A stretch of DNA of 40,945 nucleotides from Gammaproteobacteria bacterium (GTDB lineage Bacteria; Pseudomonadota; Gammaproteobacteria; Burkholderiales; Burkholderiaceae_B): contig JAURJT010000034.1 in assembly GCA_030832095.1 (NCBI GenBank), positions 1-40,945 of the forward strand, written 5' to 3'. The number at the start of each line of letters is the position of its first letter. Position 1 is the first letter of the stretch. Below are positions 18,820 through 28,931 of this stretch, one piece after another. Position numbers and translations under genes: made by a program. The notes beneath the pieces were generated by a model that saw only the letters and a program-made list of their open reading frames with translations, was not told the origin of the DNA and made no database searches.

Positions 18820-19971
18820 TCAGCCGAGGATGATCAAATTGTCGCGGTGCATCAATTCACTTTCAGGCATGACGCCCAAAATATCCACGATCTGTGCCGA
18901 AGGCTGGCCCATAATCCGCCGCGTGTCTGCCGACGAATAGTTGACCAAGCCGCGCGCGCACTCTTTACCTGCTGAATCCACGCACGCTACGACATCGCCT
19001 GGCTCAAACTCACCCTCAACCGCGCGCACACCAATCGGCAGCAGGCTTTTTCCCTCAAGCACGAGGGCCTTGATCGCACCCGCGTCAAGCACAAGTCTGC
19101 CTCGCAGCCGTAAATGGTCGGCCATCCATTGTTTACGTGCTGAAAGCACAGGTAGTTCGGCCCTAAGTTCAGAGCCAATGCACTCGCCTTGCGCCAGGCG
19201 CACCAACACGTCGGGCTCGCGCCCTGAGGCGATGACGGTATGGGCGCCACTGCGGGCGGCCCGTTTAGCGGCTAGAATTTTCGTGAGCATGCCACCCTTG
19301 CCTAGGCCACCACCGGTGCTGCCCGCCATGGTTTCAAGTGAGGCGTCGCCCGCGAGGCCGTGTGACACGAACAAGGCGTCAGGATTTTTACGGGGGTCTG
19401 AGTCATACAAGCCGCGCTGATCCGTCAAGATGATTAAGGCGTCGGCTTCAATCAGATTGGTGACAAGCGCGCCAAGCGTGTCGTTATCCCCCACAGCGAT
19501 CTCTTCGGTTGCAACGGTATCGTTTTCATTCACGATGGGTACGACACCTAAACGCAGCAGCGCAAACAGCGTTGAACGAGCGTTGAGATAGCGCTGGCGG
19601 TTGGCCAGATCTTCGTGTGTGAGCAAAATCTGGGCAGTGCGAAGATTGTGTTGAGCGAAGGCAACTTCGTAGGCTTGGGCTAAGCCCATTTGGCCCACGG
19701 CGGCGGCGGCTTGAAGCTCGTGCATCAGGGTTGGTCGTTTAGCCCAACCTAAACGCGCCATGCCTTCTGCGATTGCGCCGCTCGATACCAAGACCATTTG
19801 CTTACCCTGCGACCTGAGGGCCGCGATTTGGCTGGCCCAGTGCGCAACAGCCTCGCGATCAATACCCTGACCGTCGTTCGTGACGAGCGACGAGCCGACC
19901 TTGGCCACTAACCGCGACGCTGAGGCTATGACAGACGGTGAATCAGAACGAACTGCAGAGTTGAACGTCAT
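18820..19971 (-). CDS. proB: Glutamate 5-kinase ProB
   Basis: First enzyme of proline synthesis; phosphorylates the gamma-carboxyl of glutamate and is normally inhibited by proline. The 383-residue protein has an N-terminal amino-acid-kinase domain ([62 protein letters not shown]-type segment here [11 protein letters not shown]) and a C-terminal PUA domain of about 80 residues from near residue 290. No strong ribosome site precedes the ATG at 19971. It follows obgE by 158 bases in the same direction, the usual betaproteobacterial order rplU-rpmA-obgE-proB. A TATACT-like -10 at 20005-20010 could provide a separate promoter, but a good -35 is lacking. Confidence 0.96.
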   Translation of the reverse strand: MTFNSAVRSDSPSVIASASRLVAKVGSSLVTNDGQGIDREAVAHWASQIAALRSQGKQMVLVSSGAIAEGMARLGWAKRPTLMHELQAAAAVGQMGLAQAYEVAFAQHNLRTAQILLTHEDLANRQRYLNARSTLFALLRLGVVPIVNENDTVATEEIAVGDNDTLGALVTNLIEADALIILTDQRGLYDSDPRKNPDALFVSHGLAGDASLETMAGSTGGGLGKGGMLTKILAAKRAARSGAHTVIASGREPDVLVRLAQGECIGSELRAELPVLSARKQWMADHLRLRGRLVLDAGAIKALVLEGKSLLPIGVRAVEGEFEPGDVVACVDSAGKECARGLVNYSSADTRRIMGQPSAQIVDILGVMPESELMHRDNLIILG

Positions 19972-20129
19972 CGCAATTTGAATAAATGCTTAAACATGTC
20001 GCAAAGTATAAAGGTTGTGGCAGTTGGCATTGCTCAGTGGCAAGCCCCTTAAACCCCCGCCTGCGAGGCAACACAAGCAATAAGGGCGGTTCGTTAGGCG
20101 GCAAACATGCGCAGTTGCCGGATGATGAC

Positions 20130-21311
<1,182 letters not shown>

Positions 21312-21329
21312 TTAGAACTAAAAAGCAGC

Positions 21330-21590
21330 TTACGCGGCCGAAACGATCGAAACCGTTGACTTGTTGAGCTTGCCTTGAACCGAAAATTTGACGTGACCGT
21401 CAATCAGCGCATACAGAGTGTGGTCTTTACCCAAACCCACGTTTGTGCCGGGATGAAACGTTGTACCGCGCTGACGCACGATAATTGAACCGGCCGGAAT
21501 CAGTTCGCCGCCGTAGGCTTTCACGCCTAGACGTTTCGATTCTGAATCGCGACCGTTGCGCGTAGAGCCGCCGCCTTTTTTCTGTGCCAT
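21330..21590 (-). CDS. rpmA: 50S ribosomal protein L27
   Basis: Protein of 86 residues of the large ribosomal subunit, whose N-terminal tail reaches the peptidyl transferase centre. It begins [21 protein letters not shown] after the initiator Met and continues with [21 protein letters not shown], both typical of L27. No N-terminal cleavable extension of the Firmicutes type is present. It lies 45 bases downstream of rplU, and a terminator follows it. Confidence 0.98.
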   Translation of the reverse strand: MAQKKGGGSTRNGRDSESKRLGVKAYGGELIPAGSIIVRQRGTTFHPGTNVGLGKDHTLYALIDGHVKFSVQGKLNKSTVSIVSAA

Positions 21591-21635
21591 GTTTGTTCCT
21601 AGATTTAGCTGAGATTTAAGAGGACAAAACAGCGA

Positions 21636-21947
21636 TTAAGCTGTGATGTCGCCGATTAAAATCTCAGTGTAGTTTTGACGGTGGCCTTGATGCTTTTGGT
21701 AATGCTTGCGACGACGCATCTTGAAGATCGTGACCTTATCATGGCGTCCTTGCGCAAGAACCGTTGCCTTGACCAGAGCGCCAGCCACAAGCGGAGTACC
21801 AACCTTAAGTTGGTCGCCTTCGCCTACGGATAACACCTGATCCAGCGTGATTTCTTGCCCAATGTCTGCCGGTATCTGTTCTATTTTAAGTTTTTCGCCA
21901 GAAGCAATGCGATACTGCTTGCCTCCAGTTTTTATGACCGCGTACAT
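21636..21947 (-). CDS. rplU: 50S ribosomal protein L21
   Basis: Large-subunit protein of 103 residues that binds 23S rRNA. It starts [20 protein letters not shown] and contains [20 protein letters not shown] and the C-terminal TEILIGDI, all L21 hallmarks. The length is exactly that of the family. It heads the rplU-rpmA unit and is divergent from ispB. An inverted repeat (21980-21998) lies in its leader. Confidence 0.98.
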   Translation of the reverse strand: MYAVIKTGGKQYRIASGEKLKIEQIPADIGQEITLDQVLSVGEGDQLKVGTPLVAGALVKATVLAQGRHDKVTIFKMRRRKHYQKHQGHRQNYTEILIGDITA

Positions 21948-21979
21948 GGGTTAACCTCGTGTTTTAGTGCAATTGGAAT

Positions 21980-21998
21980 CTCGGCTAACGTAGCCGAG
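21980..21998. repeat. Inverted repeat in the rplU-ispB divergent region
   Basis: CTCGGCTA (21980-21987) and TAGCCGAG (21991-21998) form a perfect eight-pair stem with a three-base loop ACG. It lies 33 bases upstream of the rplU ATG and 45 upstream of the likely ispB start. It may be an rplU leader hairpin or an operator; no known L21 leader family was recognised with certainty. Confidence 0.4.
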
Positions 21999-22043
21999 CC
22001 CGAAATAATAGCGCGTAACCACTTGAAAGTCAAAAGAAAGTCT

Positions 22044-23012
22044 GTGCAAAAACTATCTGATCTGCTTGCCCCTGTCGCTGGGGATATGAACGCCGTGGAT
22101 GCCGTGATTCGCTCGCGGCTCGACTCAGACGTAGTTTTGATCCGAACAATTGGTGATTACATCATTGGGGCGGGGGGTAAACGGATGCGCCCAGCCATGC
22201 TGCTGTTGGTGGCTCAGGCTCTTGGTTATCAGGGTGACCACCACCATTTAATGGCGGCAGTGGTCGAATTTATCCACACGGCTACCTTATTACATGACGA
22301 TGTCGTCGACGAATCCGACCTACGGCGTGGTCGAAGCACCGCCAACGCGGTGTTTGGTAACGCGGCAAGCGTGCTGGTCGGCGATTACCTGTATTCGCGG
22401 GCTTTTGAGATGATGGTCGATGTTGACAGCATGGCAATCATGAAAATCATGTCGGGCGCCACCACTGTGATCGCCGAGGGCGAAGTGCTGCAATTGCTCA
22501 ATGTGCATGACCCCGATGTTTCTGAAGCGCGCTATTTGCAGGTGGTTCGGTTTAAAACCGCCAAACTTTTTGAGGCTGCCGCTGAGGCGGGGGCAGTGCT
22601 GGCAGGAGCAAATGCGGCGCAGCGTGAGGCTGCCGCGGCTTATGGGCGGCATATTGGCACGGCATTCCAGCTGGTTGACGATGTACTAGATTACAGCGGT
22701 GATGTGAATGCCTTGGGTAAAAACGTTGGGGATGATTTGCGCGAAGGTAAGCCAACGCTACCGTTGATCCGTGTTTTAGAAGTGGGCACTGACTTACAGA
22801 AACAGCTAGTGCGGCAAGCGATTGAGCATGGCGAGGCCGATTTTGATGCGGTCGCACAAGCCATTCACGATACTGGGGCGCTTGGGCATGCTCAACGCTG
22901 TGCTGTAGCTGAAGCTGACATGGCCTGTGAGGCGCTTGACGCGTTTCCGGCGTCAGCGGCGCGTGAGGCCTTGCTCAATTTCTGTGCCTTCGCGGTGGCG
23001 CGCGACCGGTAA
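22044..23012 (+). CDS. ispB: Polyprenyl (octaprenyl) diphosphate synthase IspB
   Basis: Trans-isoprenyl diphosphate synthase that makes the long side chain of ubiquinone from FPP and IPP. It has both Asp-rich motifs: LLHDDVVDESDLRRG (first) and LVDDVLDYSGD (second), plus GGKRMRPAMLLL near the N-terminus. From the GTG at 22044 the product is 322 residues, matching E. coli IspB (323). The open frame extends further upstream but into rplU on the other strand and encodes no family sequence there. The GTG is preceded by a purine-rich agaaag; a TTG at 22023 is the alternative. Chain length (C40) is inferred from taxonomy, not from residues. Confidence 0.93.
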   Translation: MQKLSDLLAPVAGDMNAVDAVIRSRLDSDVVLIRTIGDYIIGAGGKRMRPAMLLLVAQALGYQGDHHHLMAAVVEFIHTATLLHDDVVDESDLRRGRSTANAVFGNAASVLVGDYLYSRAFEMMVDVDSMAIMKIMSGATTVIAEGEVLQLLNVHDPDVSEARYLQVVRFKTAKLFEAAAEAGAVLAGANAAQREAAAAYGRHIGTAFQLVDDVLDYSGDVNALGKNVGDDLREGKPTLPLIRVLEVGTDLQKQLVRQAIEHGEADFDAVAQAIHDTGALGHAQRCAVAEADMACEALDAFPASAAREALLNFCAFAVARDR

Positions 23013-23079
23013 TTGATTTTCAACGTGGGGATGTACACTGCATTTTTCAATTTTGCAGCCTGAATGATAGGAACCCCAA

Positions 23080-24243
23080 ATGTTAAAACTTGCCGCCTCG
23101 TTATCGCGCCTGGGTACAGAATCCGCCTTTGAAATTTTGGCACGTGCGCAAGCGCTTGCTGCGCAGGGTAAAGACATTATTAACCTGGGTATCGGTCAGC
23201 CAGATTTTAAGACCCCTAAGCATATTGTTGAAGCGGGCATTCAGGCGCTGCGTGACGGCCATCATGGTTACACGCCGGCCAACGGTTTGCCTCAGGTGCG
23301 CCAGGCCGTCGCCGCTGATCTTGAGCGGCGCCACGGTGCCAAAGTTGACCCAGACTGTGTGGTGATTGTGCCCGGCGGCAAGCCCACGATGTTTTTTGCG
23401 ATTTTGATGTTTGGCGAGCCGGGTGCTGAAATTATGTACCCCAATCCAGGCTTTCCGATTTACGAGTCACTGATTAAGTACAGTGGTGCCACGCCTGTAC
23501 CAATCGCGTTAAGCGAAGACAAAGATTTTGCGTTTGATGCAGACGCGGTATTGTCGCAAATCACACCCGCAACGCGCTTGATCATCATCAACAGTCCTGC
23601 CAACCCAACCGGCGGCGTGACGCCCAAAGCTGAGATTGACAAGCTAGTGGCTGGTTTGGCTAAACACCCTGACGTGGCAATCCTCTCTGACGAAATTTAT
23701 AGCCAGATGTTGTATGGCGGGCGCGAGCACGTGTCGTTGCTCAATTATCCCGAGATTCGTGATCGTCTGATCATGCTTGATGGCTGGAGCAAGACCTACG
23801 CCATGACGGGTTGGCGCTTAGGTTACGCGGTATGGCCCGAAAGTTTAGTGGCCGATGTCACGCGCTTATGTATTAACGATCACTCATGTGTGAACGCCTC
23901 AGCGCAGTTTGCCGGCCTAGCTGCCTTAACTGGCCCGCAAGACGCCGTCGCTGAAATGATGGTCGCCTTTAACCAGCGGCGCAGTTTGATTGTTGAGGCC
24001 TTAAACAGCCTGCCGGGCGTGCGTTGCTCTGATGCAGCCGGCGCGTTTTATGCGTTTCCGCATATTGGCGGTACCGGTTTGACCTCGCGTCAAGCACAAG
24101 ATCTGTTCTTGAACGAAGCGGGCGTGGCAACAATCTCAGGTACCAGCTTTGGCGCCTGGGGCGAGGGCTACGTACGGTTTTCGTATGCAAACAGCGCCGA
24201 GAACATCGAGCGGGCAATTGAGCGCATTCGCAAGGTACTGTAA
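23080..24243 (+). CDS. PLP-dependent class I/II aminotransferase
   Basis: Fold-type I aminotransferase of 387 residues, close to AspC/AraT-like enzymes. Visible motifs are INLGIGQPDFKTPKHI and GYTPANGLPQVRQA near the N-terminus, NSPANPTGGV (Asn contacting the PLP ring region), SDEIYSQMLYGG (Asp-Tyr pair), the PLP lysine in DGWSKTYAMTGWRLGY, and the substrate-carboxylate Arg near YVRFSYANS. Donor and acceptor cannot be fixed; aspartate, aromatic amino acids or alanine are all possible. The ATG at 23080 follows AGGAA at a usable distance. It lies 67 bases after ispB, with a LysE-type exporter 24 bases downstream. Confidence 0.9.
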   Translation: MLKLAASLSRLGTESAFEILARAQALAAQGKDIINLGIGQPDFKTPKHIVEAGIQALRDGHHGYTPANGLPQVRQAVAADLERRHGAKVDPDCVVIVPGGKPTMFFAILMFGEPGAEIMYPNPGFPIYESLIKYSGATPVPIALSEDKDFAFDADAVLSQITPATRLIIINSPANPTGGVTPKAEIDKLVAGLAKHPDVAILSDEIYSQMLYGGREHVSLLNYPEIRDRLIMLDGWSKTYAMTGWRLGYAVWPESLVADVTRLCINDHSCVNASAQFAGLAALTGPQDAVAEMMVAFNQRRSLIVEALNSLPGVRCSDAAGAFYAFPHIGGTGLTSRQAQDLFLNEAGVATISGTSFGAWGEGYVRFSYANSAENIERAIERIRKVL

Positions 24244-24267
24244 ACCCTAGACACCCAAGCGCCTTTG

Positions 24268-24879
24268 ATGTCTGAGCAGGACGCCCTGATTTATTCGATC
24301 GCTACCTTTTCCCTGGCGACTTCTTTGACGCCAGGGCCAAACAATCTGATGCTGTTAGCCTCTGGCGTGAACTTTGGCTTCCGGCGGTCGATGCCCCACG
24401 TAATGGGTGTCTCGCTCGGATTTTTTGTCATGTTGGTGGCAATCGGCTTTGGCTTAAACAGCTTGTTTCAAGCATTGCCGTCCATCTACCAAGTGATGAA
24501 AGTGCTTGGCTTTGCCTATTTGCTGTACTTGGCTTGGGGTGTTGCAACCAGCAAGCCTTTGCCGGCACCAGGGCAGCAAAGCGGGCACTCAAGCCCGCTG
24601 AGTTTTTGGGGCGCGGTGGCGTTTCAGTGGGTCAACCCCAAGGCGTGGCTGATTGCGGTGAGTTTCTCTAGTAATTATCTGCCGCAGCAGGCCAGCCCGC
24701 TGTTCGTATTTTTTTGTTGTTTGTTGGTGGCCGTCGTCAACCTTCCCAGCATTTGCGTGTGGTTATGGATGGGCACTAGACTGGAGCTCGTGCTGCGCGA
24801 CCAGGTTCGTCGAAAAATATTTAATTGGGGGATGGCACTGTTGCTGGTGGCGTCGATGTTGCCGGTACTGTGGCTGTAG
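24268..24879 (+). CDS. LysE/RhtB family amino-acid exporter
   Basis: Inner-membrane protein of 203 residues with about six hydrophobic segments. The N-terminal TSLTPGPNNLMLLASGVNFG and the mid segment FQWVNPKAWLIAV are signatures of the LysE/RhtB translocators that export amino acids or related metabolites. The ATG at 24268 is preferred over the TTG three bases upstream. It stands directly behind an aminotransferase gene, which fits a role in amino-acid overflow, but the exported compound is unknown. Confidence 0.88.
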   Translation: MSEQDALIYSIATFSLATSLTPGPNNLMLLASGVNFGFRRSMPHVMGVSLGFFVMLVAIGFGLNSLFQALPSIYQVMKVLGFAYLLYLAWGVATSKPLPAPGQQSGHSSPLSFWGAVAFQWVNPKAWLIAVSFSSNYLPQQASPLFVFFCCLLVAVVNLPSICVWLWMGTRLELVLRDQVRRKIFNWGMALLLVASMLPVLWL

Positions 24880-24907
24880 ATGACTTTCTTTTTGAAAAGA
24901 GGCTGAC

Positions 24908-25765
24908 ATGCAACACATACAAGTGCGGGGCTTGAACTTTGCCTACCTCGAGCAGGGCGAGGGCCCGCTTATCATGTTGCTGCATGGTTTTCCTGATAAT
25001 GCGCAGACCTGGAGTCATCAAATGCCAGCGCTAGCCGCGCAAGGCTATCGCGTGATTGCCCCTTACCTGCGCGGCTACCCGCCAACTGACTTAGGCGAAG
25101 GTGGGTTTTATGACAAAGCCACTTTAGTGGCAGACGTAGCAGCGTTGATTCAAGCCTTTGGCGCGGGCAAACCCTGTCATTTGGTTGGACAAGACTGGGG
25201 AGCGATCATTGGTTACGGAGTCTTAGCCGCATATCCAGAATTAATCGCGCGCGCCGTGCTCATGGCGGTCCCTCACCCAGGGCAAGTGACACAAAGTTTG
25301 GTGGATGCCAAACATATTCAGCGTTCGTTTCACTGGTGGTTTTTTCAGATGCCAGATTTGCCAGAAAAAGCGTTGGCTGCAAACAATCTCGCCTTTATTG
25401 ACTATCTTTGGAACTACTGGACAACCGAAGGTTACCAAGACGATGCGCATGTGCGATCGGTCAAAGAGACTCTCACGCAGCCAGGCGTCTTGGCGGCGAC
25501 CTTGGGTTACTACAGGGCGATGTTTGATGCTGCCAAGGCCGATCCTGCGTTGGCTGATTTGCGTGCGTTGATGGCGCGTCAGATCAAAGTGCCGACGCTT
25601 GCTTTGTGCGGCGGGGATGACTTGCGCGCCGAGTTGATGCAAGCGCAAGCGCAATATTTTGACAACGAATACGACTTTAAGCTGATTGCAAATGCGGGGC
25701 ACTTTTTGCATCGAGAACAGCCACAGGCCGTGACGCAAGAGTTGCTTGACTGGTTCAAAAAATGA
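24908..25765 (+). CDS. Alpha/beta hydrolase, epoxide hydrolase/dehalogenase-like
   Basis: Protein of 285 residues with the full alpha/beta-hydrolase layout. The oxyanion motif HGFPDN is at residues 26-31. The nucleophile elbow GQDWGAIIGYG has Asp96 rather than Ser, which is the mark of epoxide hydrolases and haloalkane dehalogenases. The acid is likely within LCGGDD and the catalytic His in NAGHFLHREQP. A lid region rich in Trp and Phe (FHWWFFQMP) and the Tyr pair of GYYRAMF favour epoxide hydrolase, but dehalogenase cannot be excluded. It has an AGAGG-like ribosome site and overlaps the MFS gene by four bases, so a shared substrate is plausible. Confidence 0.87.
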   Translation: MQHIQVRGLNFAYLEQGEGPLIMLLHGFPDNAQTWSHQMPALAAQGYRVIAPYLRGYPPTDLGEGGFYDKATLVADVAALIQAFGAGKPCHLVGQDWGAIIGYGVLAAYPELIARAVLMAVPHPGQVTQSLVDAKHIQRSFHWWFFQMPDLPEKALAANNLAFIDYLWNYWTTEGYQDDAHVRSVKETLTQPGVLAATLGYYRAMFDAAKADPALADLRALMARQIKVPTLALCGGDDLRAELMQAQAQYFDNEYDFKLIANAGHFLHREQPQAVTQELLDWFKK

Positions 25766-26982
25766 AGACAAATGTGCCGTCCTCGCTGTGGATGGCGAAT
25801 ATTCTTGGTGCCGGACAAGTTTGCTCTTGGGGATCGCTCTATTACAGCTTTCCGTTGCTCGCACAAGCAATGGGAGCCGAGCTTCTCTGGTCTAAATCCG
25901 AAATATTTTTTGGCGCCACGATCAGCATGTTGGTCACGGCGGTGTTTACCTATCCCGTCGGCTTAGCGATCGATCGAGGCTATGGTCGTTGGATGATGTC
26001 GGGCGCTTCCCTGATCGCGGCCTTGATGTTGTGGTGGTGGTCAAGCGTCAGTAACTTGTTGAGTTTTTATTTGCTGAGTGCCGTCATCGGTGCCTTGCAG
26101 GCCGGCTGCTTGTACGAGCCCGCCTTTGCCGTCATGGCCCGCCGGGTTGGCGCTGCCAATGCGCGTGCGCGCATCACCACCATCACCTTATGGGGCGGCT
26201 TTGCCAGCACCGCCTTTATCCCCCTCGAGCAGTTTTTACTTGACACTGTTGGCTGGCGACAATCATTGATAGTGCTAGCGTTGATTAATTTGGTTTGGAC
26301 CGTGATTTATTTTTTATGTATCCAGCCCAAATATGATCTTGAGCACACGAACGTCGCGCAAACGCGCGAAGACAATAAAGCACGTGATCACGCGGTGGTT
26401 AAAGCGGCGCTAAAAACCTCAGTCTTTTGGTTGTTGTTATTGGCGCTGACCCTGTACTCAATCATGTTCACGGTATTTATTTTTCATGCTTATCCAATCT
26501 TGCAAGAGAAAGGGCTGAGCACAGCTGATGTGGTGAACGCATTAATTGTGCTGGGCCCAACCCAAGTGTTGGGGCGAATTTTGATTGCCTATTTCGCACC
26601 ACGCGCACCGATGCGAATCTTGGGTTCGATCGTGGCTTGCGTATTTCCGTTTGTGTTTGGGATTTTGGCGAGCATTGAAATGCCAGCGTTTTGGCTTGTT
26701 GCGCTATTGATTGGTTGCTATGGTTTGGCGAATGGCATTTTTACCATCGTGCGCAGTTTGGTGGTACCTGAAATGCTCAGCCGTCATGCGTATGGAGCTT
26801 TAAACGGGTTGTTGACGATACCAACGATGGTGGCGCGAGCAGTGGGCCCGGTTGCCGCGGCGAGTTTGTGGATGTTAGGTGAGTCGTATCACGTGGTGTT
26901 AATCGCCGTGTGCGGCACTGCGATCTTGTTTGCCTTGGCGTTTTGGGCTGCGAGTTGGGTGAGCCGTGTGCGTGAGGCTTAG
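25762..26982 (+). CDS. Major facilitator superfamily transporter
   Basis: Integral membrane protein of 406 residues with about twelve hydrophobic helices and a hydrophilic central loop near residues 190-215 (EHTNVAQTREDNKARDH). The sequence AIDRGYGRWMMSG between helices two and three is a degenerate form of the MFS signature. Its ATG overlaps the hydrolase stop as ATGA, implying coupled translation. The family covers importers and exporters of many small molecules; the hydrolase link suggests uptake of an ester, epoxide or halogenated compound, but this is inference only. Confidence 0.87.
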   Translation: MKTNVPSSLWMANILGAGQVCSWGSLYYSFPLLAQAMGAELLWSKSEIFFGATISMLVTAVFTYPVGLAIDRGYGRWMMSGASLIAALMLWWWSSVSNLLSFYLLSAVIGALQAGCLYEPAFAVMARRVGAANARARITTITLWGGFASTAFIPLEQFLLDTVGWRQSLIVLALINLVWTVIYFLCIQPKYDLEHTNVAQTREDNKARDHAVVKAALKTSVFWLLLLALTLYSIMFTVFIFHAYPILQEKGLSTADVVNALIVLGPTQVLGRILIAYFAPRAPMRILGSIVACVFPFVFGILASIEMPAFWLVALLIGCYGLANGIFTIVRSLVVPEMLSRHAYGALNGLLTIPTMVARAVGPVAAASLWMLGESYHVVLIAVCGTAILFALAFWAASWVSRVREA

Positions 26983-27134
26983 TGCACAGAGCTTAAGAAG
27001 GAACAACAAAACCCCTTTTTTTGCCGAATGAACGGCGTGCGTTAAGGATAGCTTGTACACTAAAACAGAGTCGTTCATCTTCACTCTAAACTTTGCGCCG
27101 AGCGCATTGCTTTTCTCCCTGAAGGAGTACTGTC

Positions 27135-27731
27135 ATGAATCCAAAATCTTTAATAGCCTTCGTGTTTGCTGGCGCGATGCTCATTAGTTTGTCTGGCTGT
27201 CAACAGTATGTTGAGACGGTAGCCGACCTAAAAAAATCTCTTACCGCGTATCAACAGTCTAGCGCCAACGAGCTCGCCGAATACAAAAAATCTCTGGTTG
27301 CTATGCAAGATTTATTTGGTCAAGAGATCGTGACTTTAAATAAAAAACTGGCTGATCTGCAAATTAAGATCGCCGCGCTAGAGCCAGCCAAGCCACCCTT
27401 TCAATCTGTGGTGCTTGATCCAAAACTTCTAAAGGTTTATCAGCGCCTTGACGCAAATTTAGGAACCTTTTTAATCTCGATAGAAAGTGTTGTCGCCGAC
27501 AAAAATGATCTAAAAATCACGTTGAATGTCGGCAACCCTTCGACGATGGCATTTCATGGTTTTAAATTAAATGCGACGTGGGGCGCGAACGTGAAAAAAG
27601 AGTTCAGCCTGACCGAGGTTTTGAAGCCAGGCACGTGGAACAAGGTGCCGCTCATCTTGCCTAAAACAACGCTCAAAGAACTTGAGCGGCTTGAGCTTGT
27701 CATCGTGACCGACCGCGTCCATCTGAAGTAG
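27135..27731 (+). CDS. Predicted lipoprotein, possibly DUF3251/YajI-like
   Basis: Protein of 198 residues with a lipoprotein signal: hydrophobic segment then the lipobox LSGC with the lipidated Cys at residue 22. Residues 28-78 form a likely coiled coil (YVETVADLKKSL, KSLVAMQDLFGQ, LNKKLADLQIKIAALE). The C-terminal half is a beta-rich domain with NVGNPSTMAFHGFKLNATWG and LKPGTWNKVPLIL, which reminds me of the DUF3251 lipoproteins; that match is from memory and tentative. Residue two after the Cys is Gln, so sorting to the outer membrane is expected. The start has a strong AAGGAG site. It is a single gene, convergent with the NHL protein gene. Confidence 0.75.
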   Translation: MNPKSLIAFVFAGAMLISLSGCQQYVETVADLKKSLTAYQQSSANELAEYKKSLVAMQDLFGQEIVTLNKKLADLQIKIAALEPAKPPFQSVVLDPKLLKVYQRLDANLGTFLISIESVVADKNDLKITLNVGNPSTMAFHGFKLNATWGANVKKEFSLTEVLKPGTWNKVPLILPKTTLKELERLELVIVTDRVHLK

Positions 27732-27754
27732 TGCCATCGCCGCTCGATCGAACG

Positions 27755-28717
27755 TCAAGGTATCTTAATAAATTTCTGTAAACATCGAACGTAATCAGGT
27801 CTCGGGATGGTGGGATACGAGGCTGCCCAAGAGGTGTAGGCGACTTCACCGACATACATATCGCCATGGCTATCGACGGCCATGCCGTGTGGCGCAATAA
27901 ATTGGCCCACGCCGGTGCCGTGCGGTTCTTCGGCGGCGACCCGCGCTTGTAGATTGCCAGACAGATCATAGATGCTGACGCGCGGTCCTGTGTTGGGCAT
28001 GTTTCTGTTGACCGGCAGATGTGGGCCAAGCTCACCTACATAACAAAGCGGGCACTTGCCAGCGGTTAGAAATAGCCCGCACGGCCGATGCATATTGCCC
28101 CATTGTCCTTCGTATTTGCCTTTGCCATTGAAAATCTGGATACGGTGATTTTCGCGATCGGCCACATAGACCAAACCGTTGGTGTCGCACAAAATATTGT
28201 GGGCAATGTTGAATTGGCCAGGATCGGTGCCCGGCGAGCCCCACGAAAATAATAACTTTCCGTCCGGACTGTACTTGTGTACGCGCGAGTTGCCGTAGCC
28301 GTCCGACACGTAGATATCACCCTCGGGCGAAAGCGCGGTATGGGTACAACGGTTAAAAGGTTGGCCGCTCATGTAAGGGGAGGCTTGTCCGGGCAAGCCA
28401 ATCTCTAACAATATTTTTCCGTCAAGCGTGCATTTGCGTACGGTATGGTCGCCATCATCCGTTAGATAAATGGTGTCATCTGGGCCCATCTGAACCCCAT
28501 GGGCGCGCTTGAAGACCCCCTCGCCCCAAGAGTTTAAAAAGTTACCGTCACGATCAAACACGACCATCGGGTGCTCGCCCCGGTTAAAGGCATAGACACG
28601 ATCCTTGCTGTCAATCCCCACGGCCGCGACGTCACCAAATTTCCAGCCCGCAGGGAGTTTGCCCCAGCCTTCGGCCACTTGATATTTAAAATTGCCCTGC
28701 CCGATGATCGTAGTCAT
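27755..28717 (-). CDS. NHL-repeat beta-propeller protein (peptidyl-amidating lyase-like)
   Basis: Protein of 320 residues made of about six NHL blades, each with a D-x-x-G-N/D pattern such as IDSKDRVYAFNRG, MGPDDTIYLTDDG, LSPEGDIYVSDGYGNSRVH, CDTNGLVYVADRENHRIQ and VDSHGDMYVGEV. Blade-entry His residues (RAHGVQM, CTHTALS, IAHNILC, APHGMAV) recall the zinc-binding histidines of peptidyl-alpha-hydroxyglycine lyase, but lyase activity is not shown. A CPLC pair is present. The open frame begins at 28795, yet the ATG at 28717 has a strong AGGAG site at good spacing and starts the conserved part. No signal peptide is seen. It is divergent from the Bug receptor gene, so the two may share control. 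Confidence 0.8.
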   Translation of the reverse strand: MTTIIGQGNFKYQVAEGWGKLPAGWKFGDVAAVGIDSKDRVYAFNRGEHPMVVFDRDGNFLNSWGEGVFKRAHGVQMGPDDTIYLTDDGDHTVRKCTLDGKILLEIGLPGQASPYMSGQPFNRCTHTALSPEGDIYVSDGYGNSRVHKYSPDGKLLFSWGSPGTDPGQFNIAHNILCDTNGLVYVADRENHRIQIFNGKGKYEGQWGNMHRPCGLFLTAGKCPLCYVGELGPHLPVNRNMPNTGPRVSIYDLSGNLQARVAAEEPHGTGVGQFIAPHGMAVDSHGDMYVGEVAYTSWAASYPTIPRPDYVRCLQKFIKIP

Positions 28718-28931
28718 GATTTGTCTCCTGGGTCGATGATTGGCACGTTGGTGTTTTTTTTCATCATAAAGCAGGGCGCGCCAGGTTGCCATCAATTTAT
28801 GGCCGGGGTACCGGTAAGAGCTTTTTGGTGTTAGGCTAACCGCGGTGGTTTAAAAAACTGCGGCGGCCCGATAAAAAAATCGTGACGCCCCCCAAAAAAA
28901 TCAGGCAAAGATCCTGAATCGGAGACAAAGC

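Noticed and set aside
21855..22043. Upstream extension of ispB into rplU
   Set aside because: The extra residues are antisense to rplU, and the family sequence begins at about 22044.
23013..23079. tRNA gene after ispB
   Set aside because: The 67 bases are too short and show no cloverleaf arms or T-loop.
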